Source: JAIYDQ01 sp034408855 (GTDB taxonomy: Bacteria; Planctomycetota; Planctomycetia; Pirellulales; Pirellulaceae). From it: 64,000 nucleotides of DNA. Both the position numbers and the translations under genes were made by a program. The stretch lies in NCBI GenBank assembly GCA_034408855.1, contig JAWXCK010000112.1, positions 1 through 64,000 on the forward strand, read 5' to 3'. Below are positions 21,276 to 29,888 of the stretch, in pieces. How positions within the stretch are numbered: the first letter of the stretch is position 1; every line of letters starts with the position of its first letter. The notes under the pieces are model-generated. The model had not been told where the DNA came from. It saw only the letters and a program-made list of their open reading frames with translations, and made no database searches.

Positions 21276-22895
21276 CTAGGCTAATGGGATGAGCCATGCT
21301 CCGAGCAGGGTCAATGTAAATCCAACAAATCCCATAATGGTTAAGGCTACCGAGAACGTTTGCAATGTTTGGCGAGTTGTCATGCCGGTCATCGTCGAGA
21401 CTTGCCAAAATCCGCTATCGTTCATCCACGGCAGTGGTTTCGAGCCGCAACCGATCGCTAACGCGACATAAACCGGATGGAAGGGTAACGACTGAGCTTG
21501 CATCAACGGGGCAATGATACCGACCGTTGTAATCATGGCGACGGTCGCTGAACCTTGGGCAACTCGAATCATCGCGGTCAAAAAGAACGCGACGAATAAT
21601 AATCCATAGGGCGTCATCGCGGATGGAAATAACTCGGCTACTGCCGTTGCAACCTGAAGCTGCTTCAGAGCTGCTCCAAAAGCTCCACCGGCACAGGTCA
21701 ACATCAAAATCGTTCCAGCATCGGCGATCGCTTGAGTCATCATTGGAAGCGTGTCCTTCATGGACACAACGCGGCGAAGAATTGCGATGGCGATGATCGC
21801 CGTGACAAACAAGACAAAGCCAGGATCGCTCAAGAGTTGCAGCCACGGACCGTCCGTTTTTTCTGCGACGGTCGCTTTCCATATTTCCACGCCGCCCAGG
21901 CAACCGATCGGAGCGGCCAACGGTAACGCGGCCAACCAAAGCGGCATCGTAGTCAACTGCTTTGCGCTGTCATCGTTAACCGAATCGTTCGCACTCGTTT
22001 CCGTTGCAAGATCAAGTTTGACCCAACGGCTACACCAAGCTCCGTATGCAAAACCTGCCAACGCAGCGGTACCACCAACGATAGTCCCGCCCAGCATCAT
22101 CGCACCGATGGAAACGCCCAATTCACTTGCAACCAAAAGTGGCCCAGGGGTTGGCGGAACCAGCGAATGAGCCATCGTCGCACCGACGATTATCGCCATC
22201 ACCGCCATCACATAATTTTGCGTTTGTTGTTTTCCTAATGCCTTGGCTAAGGGAAGTAATAAATAGAAAACGGTATCGAAGTAAACGGGTACTCCCAGGA
22301 GAAAACCGCTAGCCGTCAGTGCAGGTGCAACTCGTTTTGGACCAAAAAAACCTGTTAGGGAAAATACTAATCGCTTGGCGGCTCCACTCTCCAACAAACA
22401 GGTACCAATGATCGCCGCCATTGCGATAGGGATACCGATTTTTTGAAACGTTCCAGCCAACCCGGCTGACAATCGTTGAACCACCCCGCCAAATCGCGAT
22501 TGCTCGGCGGTGATCACTTGCTCCTCTGCGATAATCCGATCGTTGGCGGTTAACTTAGCGAAATCCGCCGTCGCAAACTTGGCCGTCGCAGATTTTTGAG
22601 TCGCCATCTGAATCTCGATCACTGCATCTTCGGGTAACTTCGAACCATGGTGCCATAATCGATAGCGACCCTTCGGAATAGCTCGATCCAATTCAGCGGT
22701 CGATCGTTCCGAGTCCAAGGAGAGTAGCTTAATCGCTTTCGATTGGAGTTCCGTTTCCAGGAAGATCTCGCGAGGCGTCATCAAGAGGATCAGCATTGCT
22801 CCAAGGACCAACGCGAAAAACGGATGCAGCTTGATCCAAAGTATTCCGATTAAGACAACGGCAATCCCAAGTCCCGAAATGATCAATACTTGCAT
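21276..22895 (-). CDS. GntP-family permease (gluconate:H+ symporter family)
   Basis: 539 residues; typical GntP proteins have about 440-450. The first hydrophobic helices (VLIISGLGIAVVLIGILWIKLHPFFALVLGAMLILL) are followed by an extra hydrophilic segment of about 90 residues (roughly 44-135), and then the canonical GntP membrane domain resumes: AMAAIIGTCLLESGAAKRLVFSL, GVPVYFDTVFYLLLPLAKAL, HSLVPPTPGPLLVASELGVSIG, GCGSKPLPWMNDSGFW and a C-terminal helix. The motif around VPPTPGP is family-diagnostic. Substrate is likely gluconate or another sugar acid or hydroxy acid; no catabolic gene adjoins it to decide. The insertion may form a soluble domain between helices. Confidence 0.92.
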   Translation of the reverse strand: MQVLIISGLGIAVVLIGILWIKLHPFFALVLGAMLILLMTPREIFLETELQSKAIKLLSLDSERSTAELDRAIPKGRYRLWHHGSKLPEDAVIEIQMATQKSATAKFATADFAKLTANDRIIAEEQVITAEQSRFGGVVQRLSAGLAGTFQKIGIPIAMAAIIGTCLLESGAAKRLVFSLTGFFGPKRVAPALTASGFLLGVPVYFDTVFYLLLPLAKALGKQQTQNYVMAVMAIIVGATMAHSLVPPTPGPLLVASELGVSIGAMMLGGTIVGGTAALAGFAYGAWCSRWVKLDLATETSANDSVNDDSAKQLTTMPLWLAALPLAAPIGCLGGVEIWKATVAEKTDGPWLQLLSDPGFVLFVTAIIAIAILRRVVSMKDTLPMMTQAIADAGTILMLTCAGGAFGAALKQLQVATAVAELFPSAMTPYGLLFVAFFLTAMIRVAQGSATVAMITTVGIIAPLMQAQSLPFHPVYVALAIGCGSKPLPWMNDSGFWQVSTMTGMTTRQTLQTFSVALTIMGFVGFTLTLLGAWLIPLA

Positions 22896-23018
22896 GAGCT
22901 GAGTTTATATTTCGTATACAGGGGAGAAATAAGGAGGGATCGTCGCCGCCGCCATTGTAAAGCAAATCGCTTGCCGGCACGCACGTTCCAACGCTAGGCT
23001 CGTCCCCAGGTTCGGCAC

Positions 23019-25610
23019 CTATTTCAAGTTATTTTCTGCGGATGTCACCCATTTAGACTGCTCCCATTGCTCGACGACCAGGGCCCCAGACCGATGGATG
23101 GTGCAGCGAACAGCATGTTCAACGGCAGTGATTTTCACGGTCGATCCCAATGCTTGGTAGGCTTCTCGAACTTTGGGCGATTTAGCTTTGGTTCCGCCAC
23201 TTATGATTACGCATTTCGGTTGGCACCATTCCAGGAGCGGCAATGGGCTTTCCGAAAGGCTTCCATGATGAGGCGCCATCAAAACACTCGCTGACCGTTT
23301 CGGTTGTCCGATCAGCAAGTTTGTGCCTTGCCCCTCTAAATCTCCGGGTAGCAAGACTCGATGCCCAGCGTACTCGATCATCATGCAGAGACTGTTCGCG
23401 TTGTCATTCCCTGGTACGCCCTCGATCGGAGGGTGTAGGAATTCGAACGCGACTTCGTTACTGCCCTCACTAAGCATATCGCCTTTCTTTCGCATCTCGA
23501 TCGGAATCCTCATTTTTCTTAGGTTGGTTAAGACGTTCTGCAACGACGCGCTATTGCTTTCCATTGTCTGCTTGGTCGTAATCAAGCGATCGATTGCAAA
23601 GCGTTTTGACAGTCCAGAAATGGCATTGAAGTGATCGGAATCCGCGTGCGAAAGTATGACACCATCAAGCCGCGATAGACGACGTTCCCAGAGAACACCA
23701 GCGATGCCAAGGTAACTTCGCTGTGCGTTGCCAAGTCGGCCTGCGTCGTAAAGCCAAGCTTCGTCCGATGGAGTCTGAATTAACACACTGGTTCCATGCC
23801 CGACATCGATAAATGTAATCGTCACTCGATCTTGGGGCTGGATTCGATTGCCTGGCAACCAAGGGCCGTATTGACGGTCGATAGATGGAATTACTCCTAC
23901 GGCAATCCACACGCAAGCGAAAAGGAGTAAGCTGCGGCGAGCTCGTTTACCAAATCCAAACATACCTAGGACTACAAAGATTGTGCTGTAGAAACCGATC
24001 ACCCACCAAGTCGGTGGTGCTGGAAGCCAAAAATGACTCATCGGAACATCGACTGAAAATTGAACAATTCGATCGGTGAGCCATAGGCTCACGCCACAAA
24101 GCCAGCCGAGTGGATAACCTAGAATCGGCGTCAATGGCCCGAAGACCAACAAACTTAGGCCGCTTAATAAGGCAAGTAACATTGGGATCCAAAGTATCAG
24201 ATTCAGTAACGCGGCAATAGGCGATAGGACGTGAAAGCGATACAAGACAAGCGGGGCTGTTAACAGCCAAACCCAAAAGCTCGTCCGGAGCAGATCGTAT
24301 GAATATGCGACGACTACGATCCCAAACTTCCAGAGCGGATGGTAGGTTTCAGTCAGCAACGCTTCGAGTCGATCGCGGCGTTCGGCGTCTTCCTCTGGTT
24401 CGCCTTTGAGTACGATCAATATGGCGACGGCGAGAAATGAAAGTTGCGTCCCAATCTCCATCCAATTGGACGGGCGATAGAGCAGGACGGCAACAGCCGC
24501 AAAACCCAAAAGATTCATCGAGTTGCTGGTCTTTCCAATCCATTTGGCAATGCCAAGGACGACGACCAAAACAGCCGCTCGGGCGACTGGCGGATTTCCG
24601 CCACATAGCAAAGCATAGGCGACGACAATGACCATGGTTGCCATGAGCATCGTGTGACGCGGTACACGTAGAATTAAACATACGGCTACAACGCTGATCG
24701 CAACCATTTCAATATGCATTCCGGAAATGGCTAGCATGTGGATCGTACCGGTCGCAAGCAGCGACTCTTGCATACTCCACTCGACCTGCTCGCGCTGCCC
24801 AAGCACCAATGCCGACGCCAATGTCGCTTGTCGATGGGAAACATAGCGATGGAAAGCGATATCGCCGGCAACCATAACGCGGCTTAGCAATCGATCCAGT
24901 CGACCGCGATCGGGTTTACCGATCTTTTTAACTTGTGTTGGGACATCCGTCCTGGCGCGAACAAAAATTCCTGACCGACGATACTTCGCTGCGAAGTCAA
25001 ATTGGCCAGGATTCGAAGGCGGACCGATAAGTTGCCAGTCGACCATGCATTCGACATGATCACCTGGAAAAAGTCGGCGCACACGACCTTGAATTGTCAA
25101 TTGCATGCGCCCGAACTCAGCGCGTTGCCATTCTCGGTGATCGCGAAGGGCCGTTACGCGGACTTCAACCAAGGTCTGCCAAACCTTGTCGGACGATAAA
25201 TCGGCGTCTTTCGGAGAACCGCCGATTTGTAAAAGATCAGGTCGCCAGTGTGGAGATGACTCGATCACTCCTTCGACAACAACGGGACTCCAAGAATCCG
25301 TTGCCATGTAATGCAATCGATCATGCAAGCATAGCTGCTCTTGAGCTTGATAACGCCATGCGGCGATTGCCGGCAGCGTCAGCAGAATCGCAGGGATTAC
25401 CAGTCGATTGCGGCTAATGATGGCGAATAACAACCAAGTCGCAATTGCTCCGATGGCTACCAAAGACCACGGAAAAGCGTTTGGAAACGATGCCGCCATG
25501 GCGATCCCGAGCATCGAGAACGCAAAGACCGAAAGCATCGGTCGCTGTATCAAGCGACGCATACGTTCGTTGAATCGATTATGCCAAGTCGTACCCGTAG
25601 CTTGTTGCAT
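23019..25610 (-). CDS. comEC: ComEC/Rec2 DNA-uptake channel with metallo-beta-lactamase domain
   Basis: 863 residues with the full three-part architecture: an N-terminal DUF4131/OB-like domain between membrane helices (about 35-205), the Competence membrane domain (about 235-520; MLAISGMHIEMVAISVVAVCLI, GGNPPVARAAVLVVV), and a C-terminal metallo-beta-lactamase domain (about 610-850; FIDVGHGTSVLIQTP, LSHADSDHFNAISGL, VLLPGDLEG, VLMAPHHGS). All metal-ligand motifs seem present. Role from family: inner-membrane channel passing single-stranded DNA during natural transformation, with the MBL domain as presumed nuclease. No other competence gene adjoins it. An internal start (residue 17, MRRLIQRPML) is an alternative. 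Confidence 0.96.
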   Translation of the reverse strand: MQQATGTTWHNRFNERMRRLIQRPMLSVFAFSMLGIAMAASFPNAFPWSLVAIGAIATWLLFAIISRNRLVIPAILLTLPAIAAWRYQAQEQLCLHDRLHYMATDSWSPVVVEGVIESSPHWRPDLLQIGGSPKDADLSSDKVWQTLVEVRVTALRDHREWQRAEFGRMQLTIQGRVRRLFPGDHVECMVDWQLIGPPSNPGQFDFAAKYRRSGIFVRARTDVPTQVKKIGKPDRGRLDRLLSRVMVAGDIAFHRYVSHRQATLASALVLGQREQVEWSMQESLLATGTIHMLAISGMHIEMVAISVVAVCLILRVPRHTMLMATMVIVVAYALLCGGNPPVARAAVLVVVLGIAKWIGKTSNSMNLLGFAAVAVLLYRPSNWMEIGTQLSFLAVAILIVLKGEPEEDAERRDRLEALLTETYHPLWKFGIVVVAYSYDLLRTSFWVWLLTAPLVLYRFHVLSPIAALLNLILWIPMLLALLSGLSLLVFGPLTPILGYPLGWLCGVSLWLTDRIVQFSVDVPMSHFWLPAPPTWWVIGFYSTIFVVLGMFGFGKRARRSLLLFACVWIAVGVIPSIDRQYGPWLPGNRIQPQDRVTITFIDVGHGTSVLIQTPSDEAWLYDAGRLGNAQRSYLGIAGVLWERRLSRLDGVILSHADSDHFNAISGLSKRFAIDRLITTKQTMESNSASLQNVLTNLRKMRIPIEMRKKGDMLSEGSNEVAFEFLHPPIEGVPGNDNANSLCMMIEYAGHRVLLPGDLEGQGTNLLIGQPKRSASVLMAPHHGSLSESPLPLLEWCQPKCVIISGGTKAKSPKVREAYQALGSTVKITAVEHAVRCTIHRSGALVVEQWEQSKWVTSAENNLK

Positions 25611-25631
25611 AGCACCCCTCGCTCGATGATC

Positions 25632-25718
25632 GCAGAATGAGTGAGTTGCGAGCTTCCAGCAACTAGCCGCTCAAGATCCTGCTACGGCTAAGTTATACCG
25701 ATTCTCACTCGATTCTGC
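25632..25718. repeat. Small structured intergenic element with inverted ends
   Basis: GCAGAATGAGTGAG (25632-25645) pairs with CTCACTCGATTCTGC (25704-25718), one extra base apart, enclosing about 58 bp that contain a second small hairpin TTGCGAGCTTCCAGCAA. It fills the gap between comEC and the dipeptidase gene. No coding potential. It may be a degenerate repeat. Confidence 0.5.
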
Positions 25719-25757
25719 AGCAGTTCATCCTTAAAAATCTGCGAATCTCCGTGGTTT

Positions 25758-26843
25758 TCAATTTGGCAACGAATGGCTAAAAAACCGAAGCCAGTTGCCG
25801 TAAAAAATCCCGTCGATATCGGCACCCGAATAGCCGCGGCGTTCCAGAATGTCTTCAAGCTTATGGATATCGGTAATCGTGTCGAGATCGTAAGGCGTCT
25901 GCTCGGTGCCATAGCCACCGTCGAGATCGGTTCCGATGGCGCAATGTCGAGTACGGCCTGCTATTTGACATATATGATCGATGTGGTCGGCTGCGGCTTC
26001 GATTCCAACGACCGACGGTTGTGTCACTCCGCGTTTCCAGCCAGGAAACATCATCCAGGCATCAAACGCCGTCCCAATTACTGCGTCTCTGGCAATTAAG
26101 AGTTTTATTTGCTCGTCCGATAATTGGCGATCGCCCGGAACAAGTGCACGGCAGTTATGGTGGCTTGCAAGAATCGGTCCGTCATAGATTTCTAACGCCC
26201 CAAAAAGAGATTGATCGCAAAGATGCGTGACGTCTAGCATCATTCCGATCCGCATAAACTCGTTCAACAATTCGACCCCGCTGGGACTCAACGGTCCGTC
26301 GGTGGCCGTTCCATAGGCGTAGCGACCGATTCCATAATGAACCGGCCCGACTGCTCGCAAACCAAGTTCCCACCAAGCCTCGACGTGATCCGGCGCAACG
26401 ATCGGATCGGCTCCTTCCATGCTGAGGATAATCCCCAACGGTGTCGTTTCGGGAGCTTGCTCATACGCTCTCCAGTGTTCCTTCAACTCGGTTTGCGTCG
26501 TTATGAAACGAAGTATGCCTTGGTCTTCAAGCAATCGATAGTAAGCAAGCTGCCCTCGAGCATGAGCATGCGCGATCGCTTGGCTAACATAGTCAAGATC
26601 GGTTCGCTTGGTGCCATTGACACGCGGCTGATCTGGGCCGCTTCGGGCCATCAAGGTCGCGACGCAAACGGGGATATTGGCGCGACGAAGTTCTGAAAAC
26701 GTCAACGTATTCTTGCCGCGTGCTGGTTCATCCGACATGTCCCGCTCGAATCGTCGAACTTCTTCAACCGAGGCAAGCAGATCGCGATTGAACGAAAGTG
26801 CATTCCAAGCGAGATCGAGATGGGAGTCGATGAGTGGTCGCAT
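25758..26843 (-). CDS. M19 (renal/membrane-type) dipeptidase
   Basis: 361 residues, usual length for peptidase family M19. The metal-site signature HxD is in the N-terminal IDSHLDLAWN (H8, D10). Further conserved features are ILSMEGADPI (bridging Glu), MLDVTHLCDQSLFGALE, ILASHHNCRAL (second His pair) and HCAIGTDLDGGYG. Function from family: zinc-dependent hydrolysis of dipeptides with broad specificity, including those containing D-residues. No signal peptide, so cytoplasmic here. The start is at the ATG right before the IDSH motif. The next gene, divergent by about 185 bp, is a PLP enzyme acting on D-amino-acid-like substrates, which may be a functional link. Confidence 0.93.
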   Translation of the reverse strand: MRPLIDSHLDLAWNALSFNRDLLASVEEVRRFERDMSDEPARGKNTLTFSELRRANIPVCVATLMARSGPDQPRVNGTKRTDLDYVSQAIAHAHARGQLAYYRLLEDQGILRFITTQTELKEHWRAYEQAPETTPLGIILSMEGADPIVAPDHVEAWWELGLRAVGPVHYGIGRYAYGTATDGPLSPSGVELLNEFMRIGMMLDVTHLCDQSLFGALEIYDGPILASHHNCRALVPGDRQLSDEQIKLLIARDAVIGTAFDAWMMFPGWKRGVTQPSVVGIEAAADHIDHICQIAGRTRHCAIGTDLDGGYGTEQTPYDLDTITDIHKLEDILERRGYSGADIDGIFYGNWLRFFSHSLPN

Positions 26844-27027
26844 AGGTAAAACTTAAAATGGACGTTTATAACTGTTTGCCGCAAATTTAGTATAACGCTA
26901 CAACCTTGGAATTAATTCGTGTTGCTTGCCGATTGATGAATGACCAGTTGGACTGCGCTGCTTTGAACAGGACACGCTATCATGATATGACGTCCTTCCG
27001 AAAGCGTCGTTCGAACCCTTTACTCTC

Positions 27028-28140
27028 ATGCTAAACTTTACTCGCGCTATGAAACTTGCCGAAATACCGACCCCAGCTCTCGTAGTCGATCTAGCCATTG
27101 TTCAGCAAAATATCGATCGATTAGCAAGTTACGCTTCAAAACATCGGTTGAACGTCCGGCCGCATACTAAAACACATAAAAATCGCGAGATGGCAACCAT
27201 GCAATTAGCCGCTGGTGCGATCGGCCTGACGATGGCAAAGGTCGGTGAAACGGAAGTATTGGCCGACCTCTGCGATGATCTACTGATCGCTTATCCGATG
27301 GTAGACGGCCCACGTGTTCAACGGATTGCGGAACTTGCTCGTACTCGAACAATACGCGTCGCGGTTGATTCAATATTCGCTGCCGATGCGATCGCTACCG
27401 CTGCGAGATCTGCAAAATCGACCGTTGGCTTGCTGGTCGAAATCGATGTTGGCATGGGACGCGTTGGTGTCGCAACTCCAAGCGACGCTTTAAAACTTGC
27501 TGAGCATATTTCATCGCTTCAAGGTGTTCGGCTAGATGGACTTATGTGCTATCCAGGGCAAATCTGGGCTGCTGCTGACGAGCAAGCGGCGGCTTTGGGA
27601 TGGGTTGCCGAAAAATTGCACGAGACACTCGATCTCTGGAAACAAAACGGATTACAAGCCAAAATCGTTTCTGGAGGCTCGACGCCGACCGCGTACCAAT
27701 CACACCTGGTTCCTCAATATACGGAGATTCGTCCAGGCACTTATATTTTCAACGATGTCAACGAATGGCGAGGTGGATTTGCAGCGTTCGATGATTGCGC
27801 GGCGCGAATCATCGCTACCGTTGTTAGCGACGCCGTCCCAAATCAAGTTGTCATCGACGGCGGGACAAAAACATTTACGAGTGATCTTTGTCACCCGGCG
27901 AAAGAATCAGGCCACGGATTTATGGTTGAATACCCGTTGGCCAAGATTGTTCGGCTTAGCGAAGAACATGGCCAAGTCGACGTGTCGACGTTAGAACAAC
28001 GCCCCAAGGTCGGAGAGCGAGTCAGTGTAATTCCAAATCACATCTGCCCTTGCGTGAATTTACAAGATCGAATCTGGCTTTTGGAATCCGATGGTAACGT
28101 AAGTCCAATATGCGTCGACGGGAGAGGAAAGCTATCTTAA
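27028..28140 (+). CDS. D-threonine aldolase / D-serine dehydratase-like PLP enzyme (fold type III)
   Basis: 370 residues. The N-terminal alanine-racemase-type barrel has the PLP lysine K48 in RPHTKTHK, and the C-terminal domain has the metal-site motif PNHICPCVN (H338, C340) specific to the DSD1/D-threonine aldolase family. GGSTPTA and VIDGGTKTFT are further family marks. It should act on D-threonine, D-serine or 3-hydroxy-D-aspartate type substrates; which one cannot be told. ATG at 27049 (MKLAEIPTPALVVD) is an alternative start that fits homologues better. It is divergent from the M19 dipeptidase and convergent with the PQQ-like protein gene. Confidence 0.9.
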   Translation: MLNFTRAMKLAEIPTPALVVDLAIVQQNIDRLASYASKHRLNVRPHTKTHKNREMATMQLAAGAIGLTMAKVGETEVLADLCDDLLIAYPMVDGPRVQRIAELARTRTIRVAVDSIFAADAIATAARSAKSTVGLLVEIDVGMGRVGVATPSDALKLAEHISSLQGVRLDGLMCYPGQIWAAADEQAAALGWVAEKLHETLDLWKQNGLQAKIVSGGSTPTAYQSHLVPQYTEIRPGTYIFNDVNEWRGGFAAFDDCAARIIATVVSDAVPNQVVIDGGTKTFTSDLCHPAKESGHGFMVEYPLAKIVRLSEEHGQVDVSTLEQRPKVGERVSVIPNHICPCVNLQDRIWLLESDGNVSPICVDGRGKLS

Positions 28141-28167
28141 AGCGTCAATATATAGGACTATTCGTGA

Positions 28168-29841
28168 CTATTCTTTTTCAGGGGCGCTCGTCGCACCCTC
28201 TTTGATCGCATAGATACGATTGCGATTGGCGATAAACAGCGTATCGTTGGCGACAATCGGAGTTGTGTAGACGGAAGAACCCATGTTGATCTCGCCGACC
28301 ATTTCGAACTCCTTCGCGAGCTTGAAGATTGAAATATCGCCATCTTCGTCGCTTACGTAAATGAGATCGCCGACGATCAGCGCCGACGCCCAAGACGCGG
28401 CCAGCATATCGTAGGTCCAAAACGCGTTGCCTGTTTTCACATCCAAGCAATGGACGAGCCCGGCAAAGTCAGCCAGCACGAGCATGTCGTTTTTGATCGA
28501 GGCTGTTCCGCAGGTACGGTGCATGGCCTGCTCAAAATCTTTTGGATTGTTACCGACATAATGCCATACCGCAGCCGAATTGGGATTGTCGCGTTCAAGG
28601 TCACCGTCCTTTTCGACCAAAGCTTGCAATCGCTTGTGCGCGATCGGAACTTGCGGGTTCGCCGAATTGTAGACGATCGTCGGGCTAACATCGCCACGTT
28701 TGGTTGGGTCGATGCACCAAAGATGTCCGTGGCCTTCACCATGTTCTGGATCTTCTCCGACGGCGATGTAAACGAGACCATCGTAGACGACAGGAGTCGC
28801 AATCAGATGGTTGCGAGTCGCTCCAATCAATGTGTAAAAAGAATTCTTCGGGTTGCAGTCGAACTTCCAAAGCAACTTCGATTTTCCATTGTCGCCGGCG
28901 GGATCAAAGCTATATAGCCAACCGTCACCACCGCCGAATAGGACTTGAGCCTGTCCGCCAAAAACGCCGTAGGCGGGCGAAGACCACTGGCCATGCAGAA
29001 TGTTGCTACCAGGTGAATTGTCGGTCCACAGGACAGCACCCGTATCGCGATTGAGGCAGATGAAACTAGGCGACTTCTCCTCAGGAATTGCGATATGCCC
29101 TTCATCGACTCCGTTGCTTGTATTGACGAATAAAAAATCGCCGGCACTGGTCACCGAGCAAGAACACATGTTGTGCTGGAACACTTTCAAATCTTTCATC
29201 ATGTCCAGCTTCCAAATCACGTCAGCTTCTTCGTCGTTCTCAAAAGCTTCTTGCTTAAAGGGGCCATCGTTTTCCTTGTCGCGAAAGCCTTCGGTATCGA
29301 AGCAGACGACTTCGCCGCGGCTGGTAACGAACCAACCTCGCTCGCCATCGATCATCGGTGCGCAGCAGATGCCTTGATCTGGCCAATCGTTTACGCGACC
29401 AGTCGCGAGTTTTTCGCTGCTGTGTTGCCAAAGGAATTTGCCGTCCTTCTCATCGAAGCAAACCAAAACACCCAAATCGATGTTGCTTGGGTATCGCGTC
29501 AGATAGCCTTTGCCATTGTTCGTTCCGACATAAACCTTCCCATTGGCAACGACGGGATTACCATAACTTTCCGAGCCCAAGGCAGCCGACCAAAGGATAT
29601 TCGTTCCTTGCTTTACATCCCACGATGCGGGGATTTTTGCATCGACGGGGGTGTTGTTTCGATCAGGCGTGCCACCCCATTGTGGCCAATCTTTTGGACC
29701 GACTTTCATCTTGCCAAGACTGTTCTTAACGGAAGTAACCGGATCGTATGCCAATGCGGAATGACTTTGGACGACAACGTATAGTCCGAGCACCGCGAGA
29801 GTGAGGGTGCGAAAACTTCTGAGATAGAGACTATTTTTCAT
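28168..29841 (-). CDS. Exported PQQ-like beta-propeller protein
   Basis: 557 residues with a signal peptide (about 1-32; TLAVLGLYVVVQSHSALA). The rest is a PQQ-type propeller with repeated blades: WPQWGGTPDRNNTPVDA (typical first blade), ALGSESYGNPVVANGKVYVGTNN, LVCFDEKDGKFLWQHSS, ICLNRDTGAVLWTDN, LHCLDVKTGNAFWTYD, SVYTTPIVANDTLFIANRNRIYAI. Catalytic residues of PQQ dehydrogenases are not evident, so a binding or scaffold role outside the cytoplasm is more likely. The paralogue encoded 47 bp upstream on the same strand suggests an operon. The family is strongly expanded in planctomycetes and its function there is unknown. Confidence 0.9.
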   Translation of the reverse strand: MKNSLYLRSFRTLTLAVLGLYVVVQSHSALAYDPVTSVKNSLGKMKVGPKDWPQWGGTPDRNNTPVDAKIPASWDVKQGTNILWSAALGSESYGNPVVANGKVYVGTNNGKGYLTRYPSNIDLGVLVCFDEKDGKFLWQHSSEKLATGRVNDWPDQGICCAPMIDGERGWFVTSRGEVVCFDTEGFRDKENDGPFKQEAFENDEEADVIWKLDMMKDLKVFQHNMCSCSVTSAGDFLFVNTSNGVDEGHIAIPEEKSPSFICLNRDTGAVLWTDNSPGSNILHGQWSSPAYGVFGGQAQVLFGGGDGWLYSFDPAGDNGKSKLLWKFDCNPKNSFYTLIGATRNHLIATPVVYDGLVYIAVGEDPEHGEGHGHLWCIDPTKRGDVSPTIVYNSANPQVPIAHKRLQALVEKDGDLERDNPNSAAVWHYVGNNPKDFEQAMHRTCGTASIKNDMLVLADFAGLVHCLDVKTGNAFWTYDMLAASWASALIVGDLIYVSDEDGDISIFKLAKEFEMVGEINMGSSVYTTPIVANDTLFIANRNRIYAIKEGATSAPEKE

Positions 29842-29888
29842 TTTGGGAATTGTCCGAATGGTGTCGCAGGAAGGAAGTAATCAAGAAA

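Noticed and set aside
22975..23020. CGTTCCAACGCTAGGCTCGTCC as another copy of the CGTTCCCAGGC repeat
   Set aside because: Similarity is limited to a few bases, with no matching second arm.
26963..26991. TTGAAC and TATGAC with 17-bp spacing as a promoter of the PLP-enzyme gene
   Set aside because: Both boxes deviate from consensus, and planctomycete promoters are poorly defined; left out of the feature list.
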